From the NCBI RefSeq assembly GCF_900129005.1, contig NZ_FQUN01000022.1, positions 1 to 64,000 of the forward strand: a stretch of DNA of 64,000 nucleotides, written 5' to 3'. The stretch is from Leeuwenhoekiella marinoflava DSM 3653 (GTDB lineage Bacteria; Bacteroidota; Bacteroidia; Flavobacteriales; Flavobacteriaceae). Positions 45,853 through 57,613 of the stretch are shown one piece after another. Numbering within the stretch: the stretch's first letter is position 1; every line of letters starts with the position of its first letter. The notes under the pieces were generated by a model that saw only the letters and a program-made list of their open reading frames with translations, made no database searches and was not told where the DNA came from. The translations under genes and the position numbers were made by a program.

Positions 45853-46506
45853 TTAAAAGAATTCGCGGTATTGCTGAATTCTGAAATCAAATGTATTAAA
45901 CTGCGGATTTTTTAATTTTTGATCTTTGTATTTCTTCATGCTGCCAATGGCTCGGTTAGCCGCCCCTGAGGGTGCCGTGAGCGAGACCGTTTTTACTGTT
46001 CTACCATCTAGCTCAAACTGATGGATGCGCGGCACTGTTGCAGAAACTACATCCAATTTAAGCTGGTGTTCTTTAGCCTGACGACGAAAAAAATACTCGG
46101 GACCATTTTTACTATTACCACCGGTGAATATTAAAGTTTCTATCTGTTTGTGAGCTTCTAAATACGTGACCAGATCGCGCAAAACCACATCTTGCATTCC
46201 CAGATCTGAAGCATCTATTTTATCTCGCTTTGCCGAAGCTACAATATCACAAACGCCAATTTTATTTCTTTTTAAAAAGTGGAGTCGCTGGTTAATGGCT
46301 TGAGTAGTATTCTCATAAACGAGGTCAAGTTGAAAGATTTTGTCTAGAATGGGCCAGAGCATCCCGTTTTTACTGCCGTAGCAAAAGTCTACATCTTCAG
46401 GGAGTAATTCACCGGTTGTAAAACGGGGAGGAGGTAAGGTTCCCACGATAAGTTTTGTCGCTTCTTCAAGATTGAATGGCGCGTACGGATGAATGTGGTC
46501 AAACAT
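45853..46506 (-). CDS. uracil-DNA-glycosylase-superfamily protein
   Basis: The protein (217 residues from ATG 46506, MFDHIHPYAP) has the UDG-fold pattern seen in mismatch-specific relatives: KLIVGTLPPP, DFCYGSKNGMLWPIL, IGVCDIVASAKRDKIDASDL, IFTGGNSK and SLTAPSGAANRAIG near the end. It probably removes a modified base from DNA but the substrate is not clear. An upstream Met at 46599 would overlap the thioredoxin-like gene; the 46506 start leaves 7 bp between them. Confidence 0.78.
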   Translation of the reverse strand: MFDHIHPYAPFNLEEATKLIVGTLPPPRFTTGELLPEDVDFCYGSKNGMLWPILDKIFQLDLVYENTTQAINQRLHFLKRNKIGVCDIVASAKRDKIDASDLGMQDVVLRDLVTYLEAHKQIETLIFTGGNSKNGPEYFFRRQAKEHQLKLDVVSATVPRIHQFELDGRTVKTVSLTAPSGAANRAIGSMKKYKDQKLKNPQFNTFDFRIQQYREFF

Positions 46507-46513
46507 AAACCTG

Positions 46514-47077
46514 TTAGTTTTCAGGTTTCCACTTGATTCCACAGCCCAAACTGGGTTTTTGAAGTTCGTTTTGTTTTCTGTTGTTAAACACATTATCAAG
46601 CGCTTCGCGCAAATCTCTTCCGTTTACGGGAATGCCATTACCCGGTCTGGAGTCATCTAACTGACCGCGATAAATGAGTTTTAATTCAGTATCAAATAAA
46701 TAGAAATCAGGTGTACATGCCGCATCATAATCTTTAGCAACCTGCTGGCTTTCGTCATATAAATACGGGAAAGAATAATTGTATTTACGAGCAGTTTTAC
46801 GCATTAACCACGGGCTGTCTTCCGGATAGTTTTCTACATCATTACTGCTTATTGCGATAAAACCAAACCCCAAAACACGATAATCATTTGCAATGCGTAC
46901 GATCTCGTCATTCACGTGTTTTACGAAGGGGCAATGATTGCATAGAAACATTATGACTGTTCCGCGTTCTCCGGCAGCATCAGTCAAAGTAACGTGATCA
47001 TTAGTTAGCGGGTTGAGCAATGAAAAGTACGGAGCAGTAGTGCCCAGTTCTAACATATTTGAAGGAGTTCTTGCCAT
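46514..47077 (-). CDS. thioredoxin-like (AhpC/TSA-type) protein
   Basis: The 187-residue protein has a thioredoxin fold with a CxxC site in FLCNHCPFVKHV (CNHC), a peroxiredoxin-like start (LGTTAPYFSLLNPL) and DAACTPDFYLFDT, which holds the cis-Pro. No signal peptide, so cytoplasmic. It may reduce disulfides or peroxides; the partner is unknown. The glycosylase-like gene follows after 7 bp. Confidence 0.85.
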   Translation of the reverse strand: MARTPSNMLELGTTAPYFSLLNPLTNDHVTLTDAAGERGTVIMFLCNHCPFVKHVNDEIVRIANDYRVLGFGFIAISSNDVENYPEDSPWLMRKTARKYNYSFPYLYDESQQVAKDYDAACTPDFYLFDTELKLIYRGQLDDSRPGNGIPVNGRDLREALDNVFNNRKQNELQKPSLGCGIKWKPEN

Positions 47078-47158
47078 AGTTTCAAGTATTCTGTGTAATC
47101 TACAAGATAGGTCGGTAAAAGCTGTTAAGTGTTACAAATACTAAAGTTGTTTTAAATC

Positions 47159-47190
47159 TTTGGGCTCGTTTTAAAGCCTTTGTAACTTTA
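47159..47190 (+). promoter_or_regulatory. Bacteroidota-type promoter for the 47209 operon
   Basis: TTTG (47159-47162) and TAACTTTA (47183-47190) are 20 bp apart, fitting -33/-7 with one mismatch. The position argues for the ATG at 47209 and against a GTG at 47191. Confidence 0.55.
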
Positions 47191-47208
47191 GTGAAAATCC
47201 AAGATATC

Positions 47209-47514
47209 ATGAAAAATACCTATAGTTCGCTTTCAAAAGCGATTGAAGATTTACAGAGTAAAGGATACGATACAGATTTTAATTTAGTAGATGAAGGTAT
47301 CGAATCTAAAGCACATAAAAAGACTTGGACTGCCGGCCAAATAGAAGTTGAGGATGCATTTCGTTTTGAAGGAATGACAAACCCTGGAGATAACAGTGTT
47401 TTGTATGTGGTTAATACGCATAGCGGAGAAAAAGGACTACTAGTGGATGCTTACGGAGCTTACAGTGGTCAGATTTCACAAGAAATGATTCAAAAGTTAA
47501 AGATTGAGCATTGA
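47209..47514 (+). CDS. conserved hypothetical protein (small, Bacteroidota-specific type)
   Basis: The protein of 101 residues starts at ATG 47209 (MKNTYSSLSKAIEDLQSKGY). Other parts are FNLVDEGIESKAH, FRFEGMTNPGDNSVLYVV and GLLVDAYGAYSGQIS. Relatives in databases are often called phosphoribosylpyrophosphate synthetase, but the PRPP-synthase motifs and length are missing, so I do not adopt that name. Its stop overlaps the start of the next gene (TGATG), so they are co-translated. Confidence 0.7.
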   Translation: MKNTYSSLSKAIEDLQSKGYDTDFNLVDEGIESKAHKKTWTAGQIEVEDAFRFEGMTNPGDNSVLYVVNTHSGEKGLLVDAYGAYSGQISQEMIQKLKIEH

Positions 47515-47852
47515 TGGCAGATGATTTAAGTTGGTCTGAATTTGAACGCGTAGAAATGCGTGTTGGTACCATAATAACTGTTAGTGATTTTCCTGAAGCC
47601 AGGAAACCTGCTTTTCAGCTGCAAATAGATTTTGGTGACGAAATAGGAATCAGAAAGACTTCAGCTCAAATAACAAAACGATACGAGCGTACAGACCTTG
47701 TGGGAAAGCAGGTGATTGCGGTTGTGAATTTCCCGAAGAAACAAATTGCCAATTTTATGAGCGAATGTTTGTTGCTGGGTACTGTAGATGGAAGTGAAGT
47801 AACCCTTTTAAATCCAGATATGCCTGTTAAAAACGGTTTACGAGTAGGTTAA
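47514..47852 (+). CDS. csaA: CsaA/tRNA-binding-domain protein
   Basis: The 112-residue protein is a free-standing tRNA-binding OB-fold like CsaA (FERVEMRVGTIITVSDFPEA, RKPAFQLQIDFG, QVIAVVNFPKKQI, ECLLLGTVDGSEV). CsaA binds tRNA and has been called a secretion chaperone. The ATG lies at 47514, one base inside the upstream stop; TTG at 47511 is less likely. Unit ends here. Confidence 0.85.
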   Translation: MADDLSWSEFERVEMRVGTIITVSDFPEARKPAFQLQIDFGDEIGIRKTSAQITKRYERTDLVGKQVIAVVNFPKKQIANFMSECLLLGTVDGSEVTLLNPDMPVKNGLRVG

Positions 47853-47998
47853 TATAGTGTAGATTTTTATACTATAAAGCGGCTCCAAAGAGGAGGTTTT
47901 TCTATACAACTCGATTAAAAATAGTTGTGTGCTGCGTTAATTCCTTTATAAATCATTCAAGTAAACAACTAGTTTTTAAATTTTCAAAAAGATGATAC

Positions 47999-48496
47999 TC
48001 AGAGTGAAGTTTCTTCCTGAAAGGATTTCATTTTACGTAAATAACTAGAAAGCGCTTTGCTGGTTTGTTGTTGAATTTTCAATTTCATAAACTTCGTCCA
48101 GCCTAGAAGCAATCCTTTAAAACCCAAGGCTTGTCTGCTCCATTTATAGAGGTCAAAGTGATCTGTATGTTGCACAATCTTTCCATTTTGAAAACTGAAT
48201 GTTCCCACTACGTGATTAACTACTTTCCGTTTTTGGGGGCCATACAGATAGGTAGCCGTCCACTTTGCACTTCCATTATAATCGTTTGCTTGTATCTCGC
48301 TGTATTCAATTTTAAGGTCATTACCGCCCCGCTCGTTGAGCATAAACCACATTGCAATGGCACGATCACCGCGAATGCTGCCAAAAACAGGATCTTCAAA
48401 AATGATGTTTTTTGCATAGCAGGCAGTCATTGCTTGCGGATTGTGATTTTTAAAAGAACTGTAAAAAATCTCTAGAATTTCCTCATTAGGATGCAT
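47999..48496 (-). CDS. SnoaL/NTF2-like protein
   Basis: The protein of 165 residues has the NTF2-like fold pattern (EEILEIFYSSFKNHNPQAMT, FEDPVFGSIRGDRAIAMWF, IVQHTDHFDLYKW). The domain is used for varied small-molecule enzymes or binding; function unknown. I use the ATG at 48496 (MHPNEEIL); an ATG two codons upstream is equivalent. The DoxX gene lies 45 bp upstream in the same orientation. Confidence 0.78.
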   Translation of the reverse strand: MHPNEEILEIFYSSFKNHNPQAMTACYAKNIIFEDPVFGSIRGDRAIAMWFMLNERGGNDLKIEYSEIQANDYNGSAKWTATYLYGPQKRKVVNHVVGTFSFQNGKIVQHTDHFDLYKWSRQALGFKGLLLGWTKFMKLKIQQQTSKALSSYLRKMKSFQEETSL

Positions 48497-48541
48497 AGCC
48501 AAAGCGGTTGAATAAGCAGCAAGTTAGCACATCATAAAAAA

Positions 48542-48922
48542 CTATTTATTGAATAAAGGTTTTAGTTTATTTCGACTTTCAAAAAGGAACCATATGTCTA
48601 AAGCGAAAAAGATCAGAGCGACTACTAATCCACTAGGTTCATTTAAAATATGAATCAATAATATACCTATTAAAATGGGGAAAAGCATGACCGCTCCTAA
48701 AGCACGTGTTTGCTTAAACATAACGAGTACTCCGCCTAGAATTTCTACAACAGCGATTAGTGGCATGAGCCAGTTAATGGTTATAAATGCGTTGAATATT
48801 TCTAACATTTCCGGACTCATGTTTTCAGGGATGGGCATGTAATTGAAAAATTTATTCAATCCGCTATTGATAAACATTAGCCCGAAGAGGATACTTGCGA
48901 TAAGAAGAATTTTGTTTTTCAT
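48542..48922 (-). CDS. DoxX-family membrane protein
   Basis: The 126-residue protein has four membrane helices and DoxX features (LMFINSGLNKFFNYMP, VVEILGGVLVMFKQTRALGA). DoxX-like proteins are small inner-membrane proteins, some linked to oxidative-stress defence. It is divergent from katG, with a 244-bp gap between starts. Confidence 0.8.
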   Translation of the reverse strand: MKNKILLIASILFGLMFINSGLNKFFNYMPIPENMSPEMLEIFNAFITINWLMPLIAVVEILGGVLVMFKQTRALGAVMLFPILIGILLIHILNEPSGLVVALIFFALDIWFLFESRNKLKPLFNK

Positions 48923-49076
48923 GATAAAAAAGGTTTTAGGAGTATAAAAAATACTGAAATTTTAAACTAAATCATAACAATAAATTCAATTTAAGACTTC
49001 ACAGATTTTACTTGAAATTGAGTAAATTGAAGAAAATTAGGGAATTCAATCTTTTTTAATAAGTAACGTCTATTGA

Positions 49077-51416
<2,340 letters not shown>

Positions 51417-51435
51417 ATCAAATTATTTATAGTAG

Positions 51436-51472
51436 AAAAGGCAACCCGATCCGATCAGGTCGCCTTTTTTTA
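51436..51472 (+). terminator. terminator after katG
   Basis: Stem aaaaggcaacc / ggtcgcctttt (one mismatch) with a loop, then a T run, 20 bp after the katG stop. Confidence 0.85.
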
Positions 51473-51525
51473 TTGGCACCGCCAAAGGGTTTAATGCCCC
51501 GAGGTAGTGTACTCAACAGTTAAAT

Positions 51526-53862
51526 TTAATGCGTGACTAAACGTTCTTTTTCCGAAGCTACACGCAGCTTTTTCGCAGCTTCTACCAGTGCTTCTAAAGC
51601 TTTATGCGTTTCCTCCCAATGGCGGGTTTTTAAACCACAATCAGGGTTTACCCACAGCTGTTTTTCCGGGATTACCAGTTTTGCTTTTTCCATCAAAGCA
51701 ACCATCTCTGTTACGGAAGGAACTCGAGGTGCGTGAATGTCATACACTCCGGGTCCTATCTCATTAGGATAGTTGAATTTGGCAAAAGCATCTAACAATT
51801 CCATCTGAGAACGAGAACATTCAATCGTGATCACATCAGCATCCATGGCTGCGATATGCTCAATAATGTCGTTAAACTCAGAATAGCACATGTGCGTATG
51901 TATCTGTGTCTGGTCGCTTACTCCAGCAGCGGAAATACAAAATGCATTTACAGCCCATTTTAGATATGCTTCCCATTCTGTTTTTCTAAGTGGTAGTCCT
52001 TCGCGTATTGCCGGTTCATCAATTTGTATGATTCTGATTCCGGCTTTTTCAAGGTCAAGCACTTCATCTCTAATCGCTAATGCAATCTGATTACAGGTTT
52101 CAGAACGAGATTGATCGTTGCGAACAAAACTCCATTGTAGAATAGTAACCGGCCCGGTAAGCATTCCTTTTACAATTTTTGAAGTTAAGCTTTGTGCGTA
52201 GGAACTCCATTTTACGGTCATGGCTTCAGGACGATCTACATCTCCATAAATGATAGGAGGTTTTACACAGCGGCTTCCATAACTCTGTACCCAACCCATT
52301 TTTGTGAATACAAATCCATTTAATTGTTCGCCAAAATATTCTACCATATCATTGCGTTCAAATTCACCGTGAACCAGAACATCTAAATCAATTTCTTCTT
52401 GCCAGCGAATGCACTGCTCGGTTTCTTTTAGAAGTAGGTTTTCATACGCTAAAGCATCTATACTTCCTTTTTTAAATTGAGCACGCCAGCTTCTAACTTC
52501 TTTAGTCTGCGGAAAAGAACCTATTGTTGTAGTAGGAAATAAAGGCAGTTTAAGCGCTTTATGTTGAATTGTCTTTCGCTCTGAAAAATCCTGATTCCGC
52601 TTAGCATCTTTTGCAGTTATGTTTGCAGTGCGTTGCTTTACTTCAGTTTTGTGGATAAGCTGTGATTCTTGCTTACTTTTTACAGCATCAAGGTTAGCTT
52701 GTAGCTTTTCCATCGTAGCAACCGCGTGTGTGTCGTCAGCCTCTATAATCGCTTTTAATGTAGCGAGCTCTTCTAATTTCTGTTTTGCAAAGGCTAACCA
52801 ATTTTTAATTTCTGGAGTTAAAACAGTTTCATTGGTTTCTAAATCCAGATCACAAGGAACGTGTAATAACGAACAGCTTGGAGCAATCATGATTCGTTTA
52901 GGAGATTTGCTTTTAAGCGCTTTCCGTATAAAATCTAACGAAGTCTGATAGTCGTTTTTCCAGATGTTCCTTCCATCAACAATCCCTAAAGAGAGCGTTA
53001 GTTCCTTAGGCGTTTTATCTAATACTTCTTGTAATTGTTGAGGTGCTCTAACCAGGTCAATATGCAAGGCACAAACCGGAAGGGAAACAGCTAGATTAAG
53101 ATTTTCTTTCAATCCTTCAAAATACGTGGCCAGAAGAATTTTCAATTCCGGCAGTTGCTTTTTGAGTTCGTTATATACCTTATTGTAAACTTCCTGTTCT
53201 TTCGGAGTTAAATCAAGAGCGAGAAAGGGTTCATCTAATTGTACCCAAATCGCACCGGCTTCTTGAAGCTTTTTAAGAACGTCAATATATACGGGCAATA
53301 GCTTATCTATAAGATCTAAACGGTTGAAGCCAGCTTCTTTTTCTTTACCCAACAACAAATAGGTGATAGGCCCCAAAAGAACTGGTTTTGTGAGAATGCC
53401 TATTTCTTTAGCTTCTAAAAATTCGTCTAAAGCTTTGTTAGAAAACAGTTCGAACTCCTGATCTTTTTTAAATTCAGGAACGATATAATGGTAATTGGTG
53501 TCAAACCATTTGGTCATTTCCATCGCGGTTATGTCCAGACCGTCTTGCTGATAACCGCGGGCCATCGCAAAGTACAGGTCTTGTTTTGTAGTTTCTTTTT
53601 TAGAGATCAGCTCCTGATACCGGACAGGAATCGCGTTGACGGTAAGCGACATATCCAATACCTGATCGTAAAACGAAAAATCGTTAGACGGGATCAAATC
53701 GATACCGGCTTCTTGCTGAAGCTTCCAGTTGTTTTGTCTGATGTTTGCACCGGCTTGATGTAAATCATCCAGACTGATGTTGCCTGACCAATACTGCTCA
53801 CAGGCTTTTTTGAGCTCACGTTGACTACCAATGCGCGGGTAGCCCAGAATGTGCGTTTGCAT
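51526..53862 (-). CDS. metE: cobalamin-independent methionine synthase
   Basis: The 778-residue enzyme transfers a methyl group from 5-methyl-THF-polyglutamate to homocysteine. Both barrels are present; the zinc site is spread over HTHMCYSEFND (His, Cys), ITIECSRS and NPDCGLKTRHW. TTTIGSFPQTKEVR begins the catalytic half. A cobalamin riboswitch in the 489-bp leader region indicates that the gene is shut off when B12 is available, when the B12-dependent MetH (not here) takes over. Confidence 0.97.
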   Translation of the reverse strand: MQTHILGYPRIGSQRELKKACEQYWSGNISLDDLHQAGANIRQNNWKLQQEAGIDLIPSNDFSFYDQVLDMSLTVNAIPVRYQELISKKETTKQDLYFAMARGYQQDGLDITAMEMTKWFDTNYHYIVPEFKKDQEFELFSNKALDEFLEAKEIGILTKPVLLGPITYLLLGKEKEAGFNRLDLIDKLLPVYIDVLKKLQEAGAIWVQLDEPFLALDLTPKEQEVYNKVYNELKKQLPELKILLATYFEGLKENLNLAVSLPVCALHIDLVRAPQQLQEVLDKTPKELTLSLGIVDGRNIWKNDYQTSLDFIRKALKSKSPKRIMIAPSCSLLHVPCDLDLETNETVLTPEIKNWLAFAKQKLEELATLKAIIEADDTHAVATMEKLQANLDAVKSKQESQLIHKTEVKQRTANITAKDAKRNQDFSERKTIQHKALKLPLFPTTTIGSFPQTKEVRSWRAQFKKGSIDALAYENLLLKETEQCIRWQEEIDLDVLVHGEFERNDMVEYFGEQLNGFVFTKMGWVQSYGSRCVKPPIIYGDVDRPEAMTVKWSSYAQSLTSKIVKGMLTGPVTILQWSFVRNDQSRSETCNQIALAIRDEVLDLEKAGIRIIQIDEPAIREGLPLRKTEWEAYLKWAVNAFCISAAGVSDQTQIHTHMCYSEFNDIIEHIAAMDADVITIECSRSQMELLDAFAKFNYPNEIGPGVYDIHAPRVPSVTEMVALMEKAKLVIPEKQLWVNPDCGLKTRHWEETHKALEALVEAAKKLRVASEKERLVTH

Positions 53863-54049
53863 TTTAATAACTTTTAAATTAAAAAATTTGATTTAAAAGT
53901 TCGTTGCCGTATTTCGGCTTTGCTAAAAGATGAGAAGATTAAAGAGTGTTTTGGTGCCGTAATTTCAAGACAGGATATAGGTATCCTATTGAAAAATGAG
54001 CATCAAACCAGACTCAAGCTTCAGATCGCGAAAGCAAAGTCCTAGCGGA

Positions 54050-54215
54050 ACAGGCAGGTCTCCTGACTTATAACAGCTTTTACCATCCTTCCCATCTTGA
54101 TTGTGAAGACAGTGGATTACTACGGTTAAAGCTTTGTTTTGTGTTACTTACAGTTGCGCGACAGCTCTGGATTTGCACCAGATTCCCTATTAATGCACGT
54201 TATGTGTAACCTATT
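54050..54215 (-). promoter_or_regulatory. cobalamin riboswitch controlling metE
   Basis: On the minus strand the leader contains the B12 aptamer hallmarks in order: GGGAATCTGGTGCAAATCC, GCTGTCGCGCAACTGTAA (near 54145-54165), CACTG, GGGAAGG, and the 3' box AAGTCAGGAGACCTGCC (54054-54070). It lies about 190 bp before the metE start. The space to the start can hold an expression platform. Repression by adenosyl- or aquocobalamin is expected from the family. Confidence 0.95.
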
Positions 54216-54351
54216 CCGTTAGATGAAAAAATAAAGTAAAGAACTTTTGAGAAGGTGAAATTACGGTTTACATTTTTAAAAACAGTTGAAGTATGGTATT
54301 TCATACAGATCTAATGAATTTGTTATAAAAAGAACCGATTTTGAAGGAGTA

Positions 54352-55368
54352 CTAGTTGCTCTGAAACGACCAAGCCACGATGCGGCTTACTTTGTTACCG
54401 GTTCCCATAGGTATTGTTTTTACGTGTTTTGCTGAAGCTCTTTTGAGATGTTTATAAATATCTTTTAGATTTTCTTGCTTAGAAACGAGCGTGGTAAACC
54501 AAAGGCAGTTATTTGCAAATGCTGTACTCTCCCTGATCATGGTTTTGATGAATTTAGGTTCTCCGCCGGGAGTGACGAGTTCGTTACCGATTCCTGCAAA
54601 ATTTAAGTCGGGTTTAGAGGCATTCTTCCCTGAAAGGTTTTTTACTTTTCTGCGTGTACCTTTTATTGCAGCGTCACGAGAAGCGTGAAAAGGTGGATTA
54701 CACATAGTGAAGTCCAGTTTGTCTTCCGGGTTGATTATGCCCTTAAAAATAAAACCAGATTCTTTTTGTAGCCGTAACTCAATTTTATCCTGAAGAGATT
54801 CATTTGTTTCAATAATTCTTTCCGCAGAAGCTAAAGATGCCGGGTCTATATCGGTCGCTATAAAATTCCAGTCATAAGCTACAACGCCCAGAATGGGATA
54901 AATTAAGCTGGCGCCGGTTCCTATATCAAGCCCTTTAATTTGCTTTCCTTTAGGGATACTTCCTTTAAATTTTTCAGCTAATAAATCAGCGAGGTAGTGC
55001 AAGTAGTCTGCACGTCCCGGAATAGGCGGGCATAAATTAGCATCCGGAAATTGCCAGTTCGAGATTCCGTAGTAAGAATCAAGTAAAGCCTGATTGAGCA
55101 ATTTTACAGCTTCAGGATTCGCAAAATCTACCGAAGTTGTGCCGTATTTGTTTTTTTTGATATGAGCTTGCAACTGCGGTTTTACCTTCAATAAAGCTTC
55201 CAGATCATAGGGTTCTCGGTTGCGATTACGGGAGTGTAATTTTGATTTTATCTGATAATCGGGATTAGAAGATGTTGAGGTTTGCCCAGATGATAGAACT
55301 TGTTTTGAATTCTGGCCTTTTGGGTGTGATTCCAGATTGTTTGTGTGCTTTTTTTTTGAGTAAGGCAT
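54352..55368 (-). CDS. rlmF: 23S rRNA (adenine-1618-N6)-methyltransferase
   Basis: The 338-residue protein has an RlmF-type Rossmann methyltransferase domain: IKGLDIGTGASLIYPILG for SAM binding and FTMCNPPFHAS for the N6-adenine NPPF motif, followed by GIGNELVTPGGE and FTTLVSKQENL. A basic N-terminal region (to residue about 55) precedes the fold. It methylates A1618 of 23S rRNA. It is a single gene, downstream of D-lactate dehydrogenase on the same strand. Confidence 0.93.
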   Translation of the reverse strand: MPYSKKKHTNNLESHPKGQNSKQVLSSGQTSTSSNPDYQIKSKLHSRNRNREPYDLEALLKVKPQLQAHIKKNKYGTTSVDFANPEAVKLLNQALLDSYYGISNWQFPDANLCPPIPGRADYLHYLADLLAEKFKGSIPKGKQIKGLDIGTGASLIYPILGVVAYDWNFIATDIDPASLASAERIIETNESLQDKIELRLQKESGFIFKGIINPEDKLDFTMCNPPFHASRDAAIKGTRRKVKNLSGKNASKPDLNFAGIGNELVTPGGEPKFIKTMIRESTAFANNCLWFTTLVSKQENLKDIYKHLKRASAKHVKTIPMGTGNKVSRIVAWSFQSN

Positions 55369-55413
55369 CGTGGATCGCTGAATACTTATGATTGGGTACG
55401 CAAGATAACAAAC

Positions 55414-56406
55414 CTAAGCTTTAACCTCATTTTCTAATTCGTTTCCGCTTTCAAATTCGGTAAGGTTTTTTAGCGTTACTTGTGCAATTTGGTCTAAAGC
55501 TTCTTTGGTGAAAAATCCTTGATGACCGGTGATCAGCACATTTGGGAAAGACATCAGTCTTAAAAAATCATCATCCTTATTAACTGTTTCAGACAGGTCA
55601 TTGAAAAACAAGCCTGATTCTTGCTCGTACACATCAATACCCAAATAACCTAGTTTTTCTTGCTTAAGTGCTTCAACAACTGAAGCCGTGTCTATCAAGG
55701 CACCTCGACCTGTATTGATGAGCATTGCGCCTTTTTTCATTTTATTAAAGGCATCAGTATTCATGAGATGATGTGTTTGTTCATTAAGCGGACAATGCAA
55801 GGAGATGATATCGGATTCCTGCAAGAGTTCATCAATAGCTACATAATTTACGCTTAAATCTTTCAGTTCGTCAGCGGGTTTAATATCGTAAGCAAGAACC
55901 TTGCAGCCAAAACCCAACATGATTTTAGCAAAGCAAATGCCGATAATGCCAGTGCCTATAACGCCTACTGTTTTTCCGTAGATATTAAAACCTGTAAGCT
56001 TTTCTAATGAAAAATTATTCTCACGAACGCGGTTGTAGGCTTTATGTGTTTTTCGGTTTAAAGTGAGCATTAAAGCGACCGCATGTTCTGCTACGGCCTG
56101 CGGTGAATAGGCAGGGACGCGAACAATTGTTATATTGTTTTCTGCTGCTGCTGCCAGATCTACATTGTTAAAACCGGCACAGCGTAAAGCGATGAGTTTA
56201 ATGCCACAATCAGCGAGTTTCTCAAGGTTTTTTTTGTTGAGGTCATCATTAACAAAAACACATACCGCTTCAAAATCTTGTGCCAATGATGCGGTATGGA
56301 CATTAAGTGCCGTTTCAAAAAAGGTAAGTTGGTGCTTGTTATCAGAATTTATTTTTTCAAAAAAATCCTGATCGTATTTTTTAGTACTGAAGAAGGCAAC
56401 TTTCAT
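55414..56406 (-). CDS. D-2-hydroxyacid dehydrogenase (D-lactate type)
   Basis: The 330-residue protein has the NAD site GVIGTGIIGICFAKI, LHCPLNEQTHHLMN, NTGRGALIDT with the catalytic Arg nearby and GHQGFFTKEAL with the catalytic His. The close match to LdhA-type enzymes suggests reduction of pyruvate to D-lactate with NADH, but other 2-keto acids are possible. Confidence 0.9.
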   Translation of the reverse strand: MKVAFFSTKKYDQDFFEKINSDNKHQLTFFETALNVHTASLAQDFEAVCVFVNDDLNKKNLEKLADCGIKLIALRCAGFNNVDLAAAAENNITIVRVPAYSPQAVAEHAVALMLTLNRKTHKAYNRVRENNFSLEKLTGFNIYGKTVGVIGTGIIGICFAKIMLGFGCKVLAYDIKPADELKDLSVNYVAIDELLQESDIISLHCPLNEQTHHLMNTDAFNKMKKGAMLINTGRGALIDTASVVEALKQEKLGYLGIDVYEQESGLFFNDLSETVNKDDDFLRLMSFPNVLITGHQGFFTKEALDQIAQVTLKNLTEFESGNELENEVKA

Positions 56407-56442
56407 AAGTGGAGAATTTAGTAGTTCTAAGTTATTTCATTT

Positions 56443-57318
56443 TTAAGCACTAGTAGTTTTTAGAGATAACCCATTTAGGGATTGCTTAAGTTTTAAAACG
56501 TATTCAGATTTACCCAAACACCAGATCAATGCGTTTTCTTTAGTCGCTCTAAAAATGGTGTTGTGGTGCTCATTAGGCTCTGGGCTGTATTTCCATAATA
56601 AATTAGCAGGTTCAATAGTCTCCAGTTTTAGCTTAAGTTCTTCTGTGTATCGGTAAATATCTACCGCATCAGAGGCAGTAAACCAAAGCTTGGTCTCTCG
56701 TTTAGGAAGTGTTTCAAAATAGGTTTCAGCCTCATCAACCAGCGCATTGTTATTCCACCAGAGTGACGGGTCTATCGCAATGTAAAAGTCAAAGGTTTCT
56801 GGTTTGAGAAAAAAAGTTTCCATCACAAAAAGTCCGGCGAGTGATTCTCCAATGATACCTTTCTTTGAAGAAGTTCTATAAGTCGCATTAATTTTAGGAA
56901 TCAATTCTTCGGTAATAAAAGCTCTAAAGCTTTTAGCGCCATCATCCATTGGGATTTCATATTTCTCGTGCTCTTTTACAGTAGAAGCACCGGTTAGATC
57001 CCTTCCGCGCAGCGTATTTTTAATTCCTACGAGTATGATGGGCTCAATCTTATTTTCTTCTATAAGCTTTGCTAGTGTATTTGCGATATGCGGAAAATCT
57101 TCGTTAATACCCCCGTCTGGCATATACAATACAGGAAATTCAGAAGCAGTATCAGAATATTGAGGAGGCGTCCAGATATTGATTACTCGAGTTTCATTTA
57201 CGAATTTAGAATCTAGCGTAATGCTTTTGTGAGCGGGAATGGGATCGTTGAATACATTTTTGTTACCGCAAGCGGTAAAGATAAAAAACGAAATCATGAG
57301 GAGACGTAGGTACGGCAT
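56443..57318 (-). CDS. esterase D/Fes-like alpha/beta hydrolase, lipoprotein
   Basis: The 291-residue protein has a lipobox (FIFTACGNK, Cys at 17) and an esterase fold: FPVLYMPDGGIN, the nucleophile elbow GIIGESLAGLF (Ser in GESLAG), a later Asp/Glu pair and His in NEHHNTIF. Related proteins cleave siderophore esters or are putative esterases. It should be anchored outside the cytoplasm. Confidence 0.85.
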   Translation of the reverse strand: MPYLRLLMISFFIFTACGNKNVFNDPIPAHKSITLDSKFVNETRVINIWTPPQYSDTASEFPVLYMPDGGINEDFPHIANTLAKLIEENKIEPIILVGIKNTLRGRDLTGASTVKEHEKYEIPMDDGAKSFRAFITEELIPKINATYRTSSKKGIIGESLAGLFVMETFFLKPETFDFYIAIDPSLWWNNNALVDEAETYFETLPKRETKLWFTASDAVDIYRYTEELKLKLETIEPANLLWKYSPEPNEHHNTIFRATKENALIWCLGKSEYVLKLKQSLNGLSLKTTSA

Positions 57319-57515
57319 AATAATCCTTTGTTTTAAAGAGATACACTAGATTTTTTAGGCGGAATCGTATTGTTTTAATGTGATTTTTAAAAGCTTTTGA
57401 TTTTTCTTTTAGCAAATACAAAGCACTATTTATAGTTGTCGGTTGCCTCTTCTTTTCCGCTCCAGATAAATATAGTGGGTTAGGATAAATTGGTTGAGAT
57501 GATTTTCCTGAATGC

Positions 57516-57549
57516 GCTTAAAAAGCAGTTTAAGGTATGCTTTTTAAGC
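57516..57549. repeat. 12-bp perfect inverted repeat in the gap before uvrA end
   Basis: gcttaaaaagca (57516-57527) and tgctttttaagc (57538-57549) are exact reverse complements with a 10-nt loop, 65 bp past the UvrA stop on its downstream side. No T run follows on that strand, so it may be a terminator only in combination with other signals, or a protein site. The rest of the 295-bp gap (57319-57613) shows no other feature. Confidence 0.5.
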
Positions 57550-57613
57550 ATCAAACACCCAATATCAGTAATGCTATTTGGTTTAAGAGTCAGAAATTTT
57601 ATCCTTTCTAAGG

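Noticed and set aside
47853-47998. Hairpin-like words (ctccaaagaggag) after csaA
   Set aside because: The stem is only four base pairs; too weak to call a terminator.
51480-51525. Possible CRISPR or repeat near the katG/metE junction
   Set aside because: Only a single terminator hairpin; no repeated spacing. No CRISPR array seen anywhere in the window.
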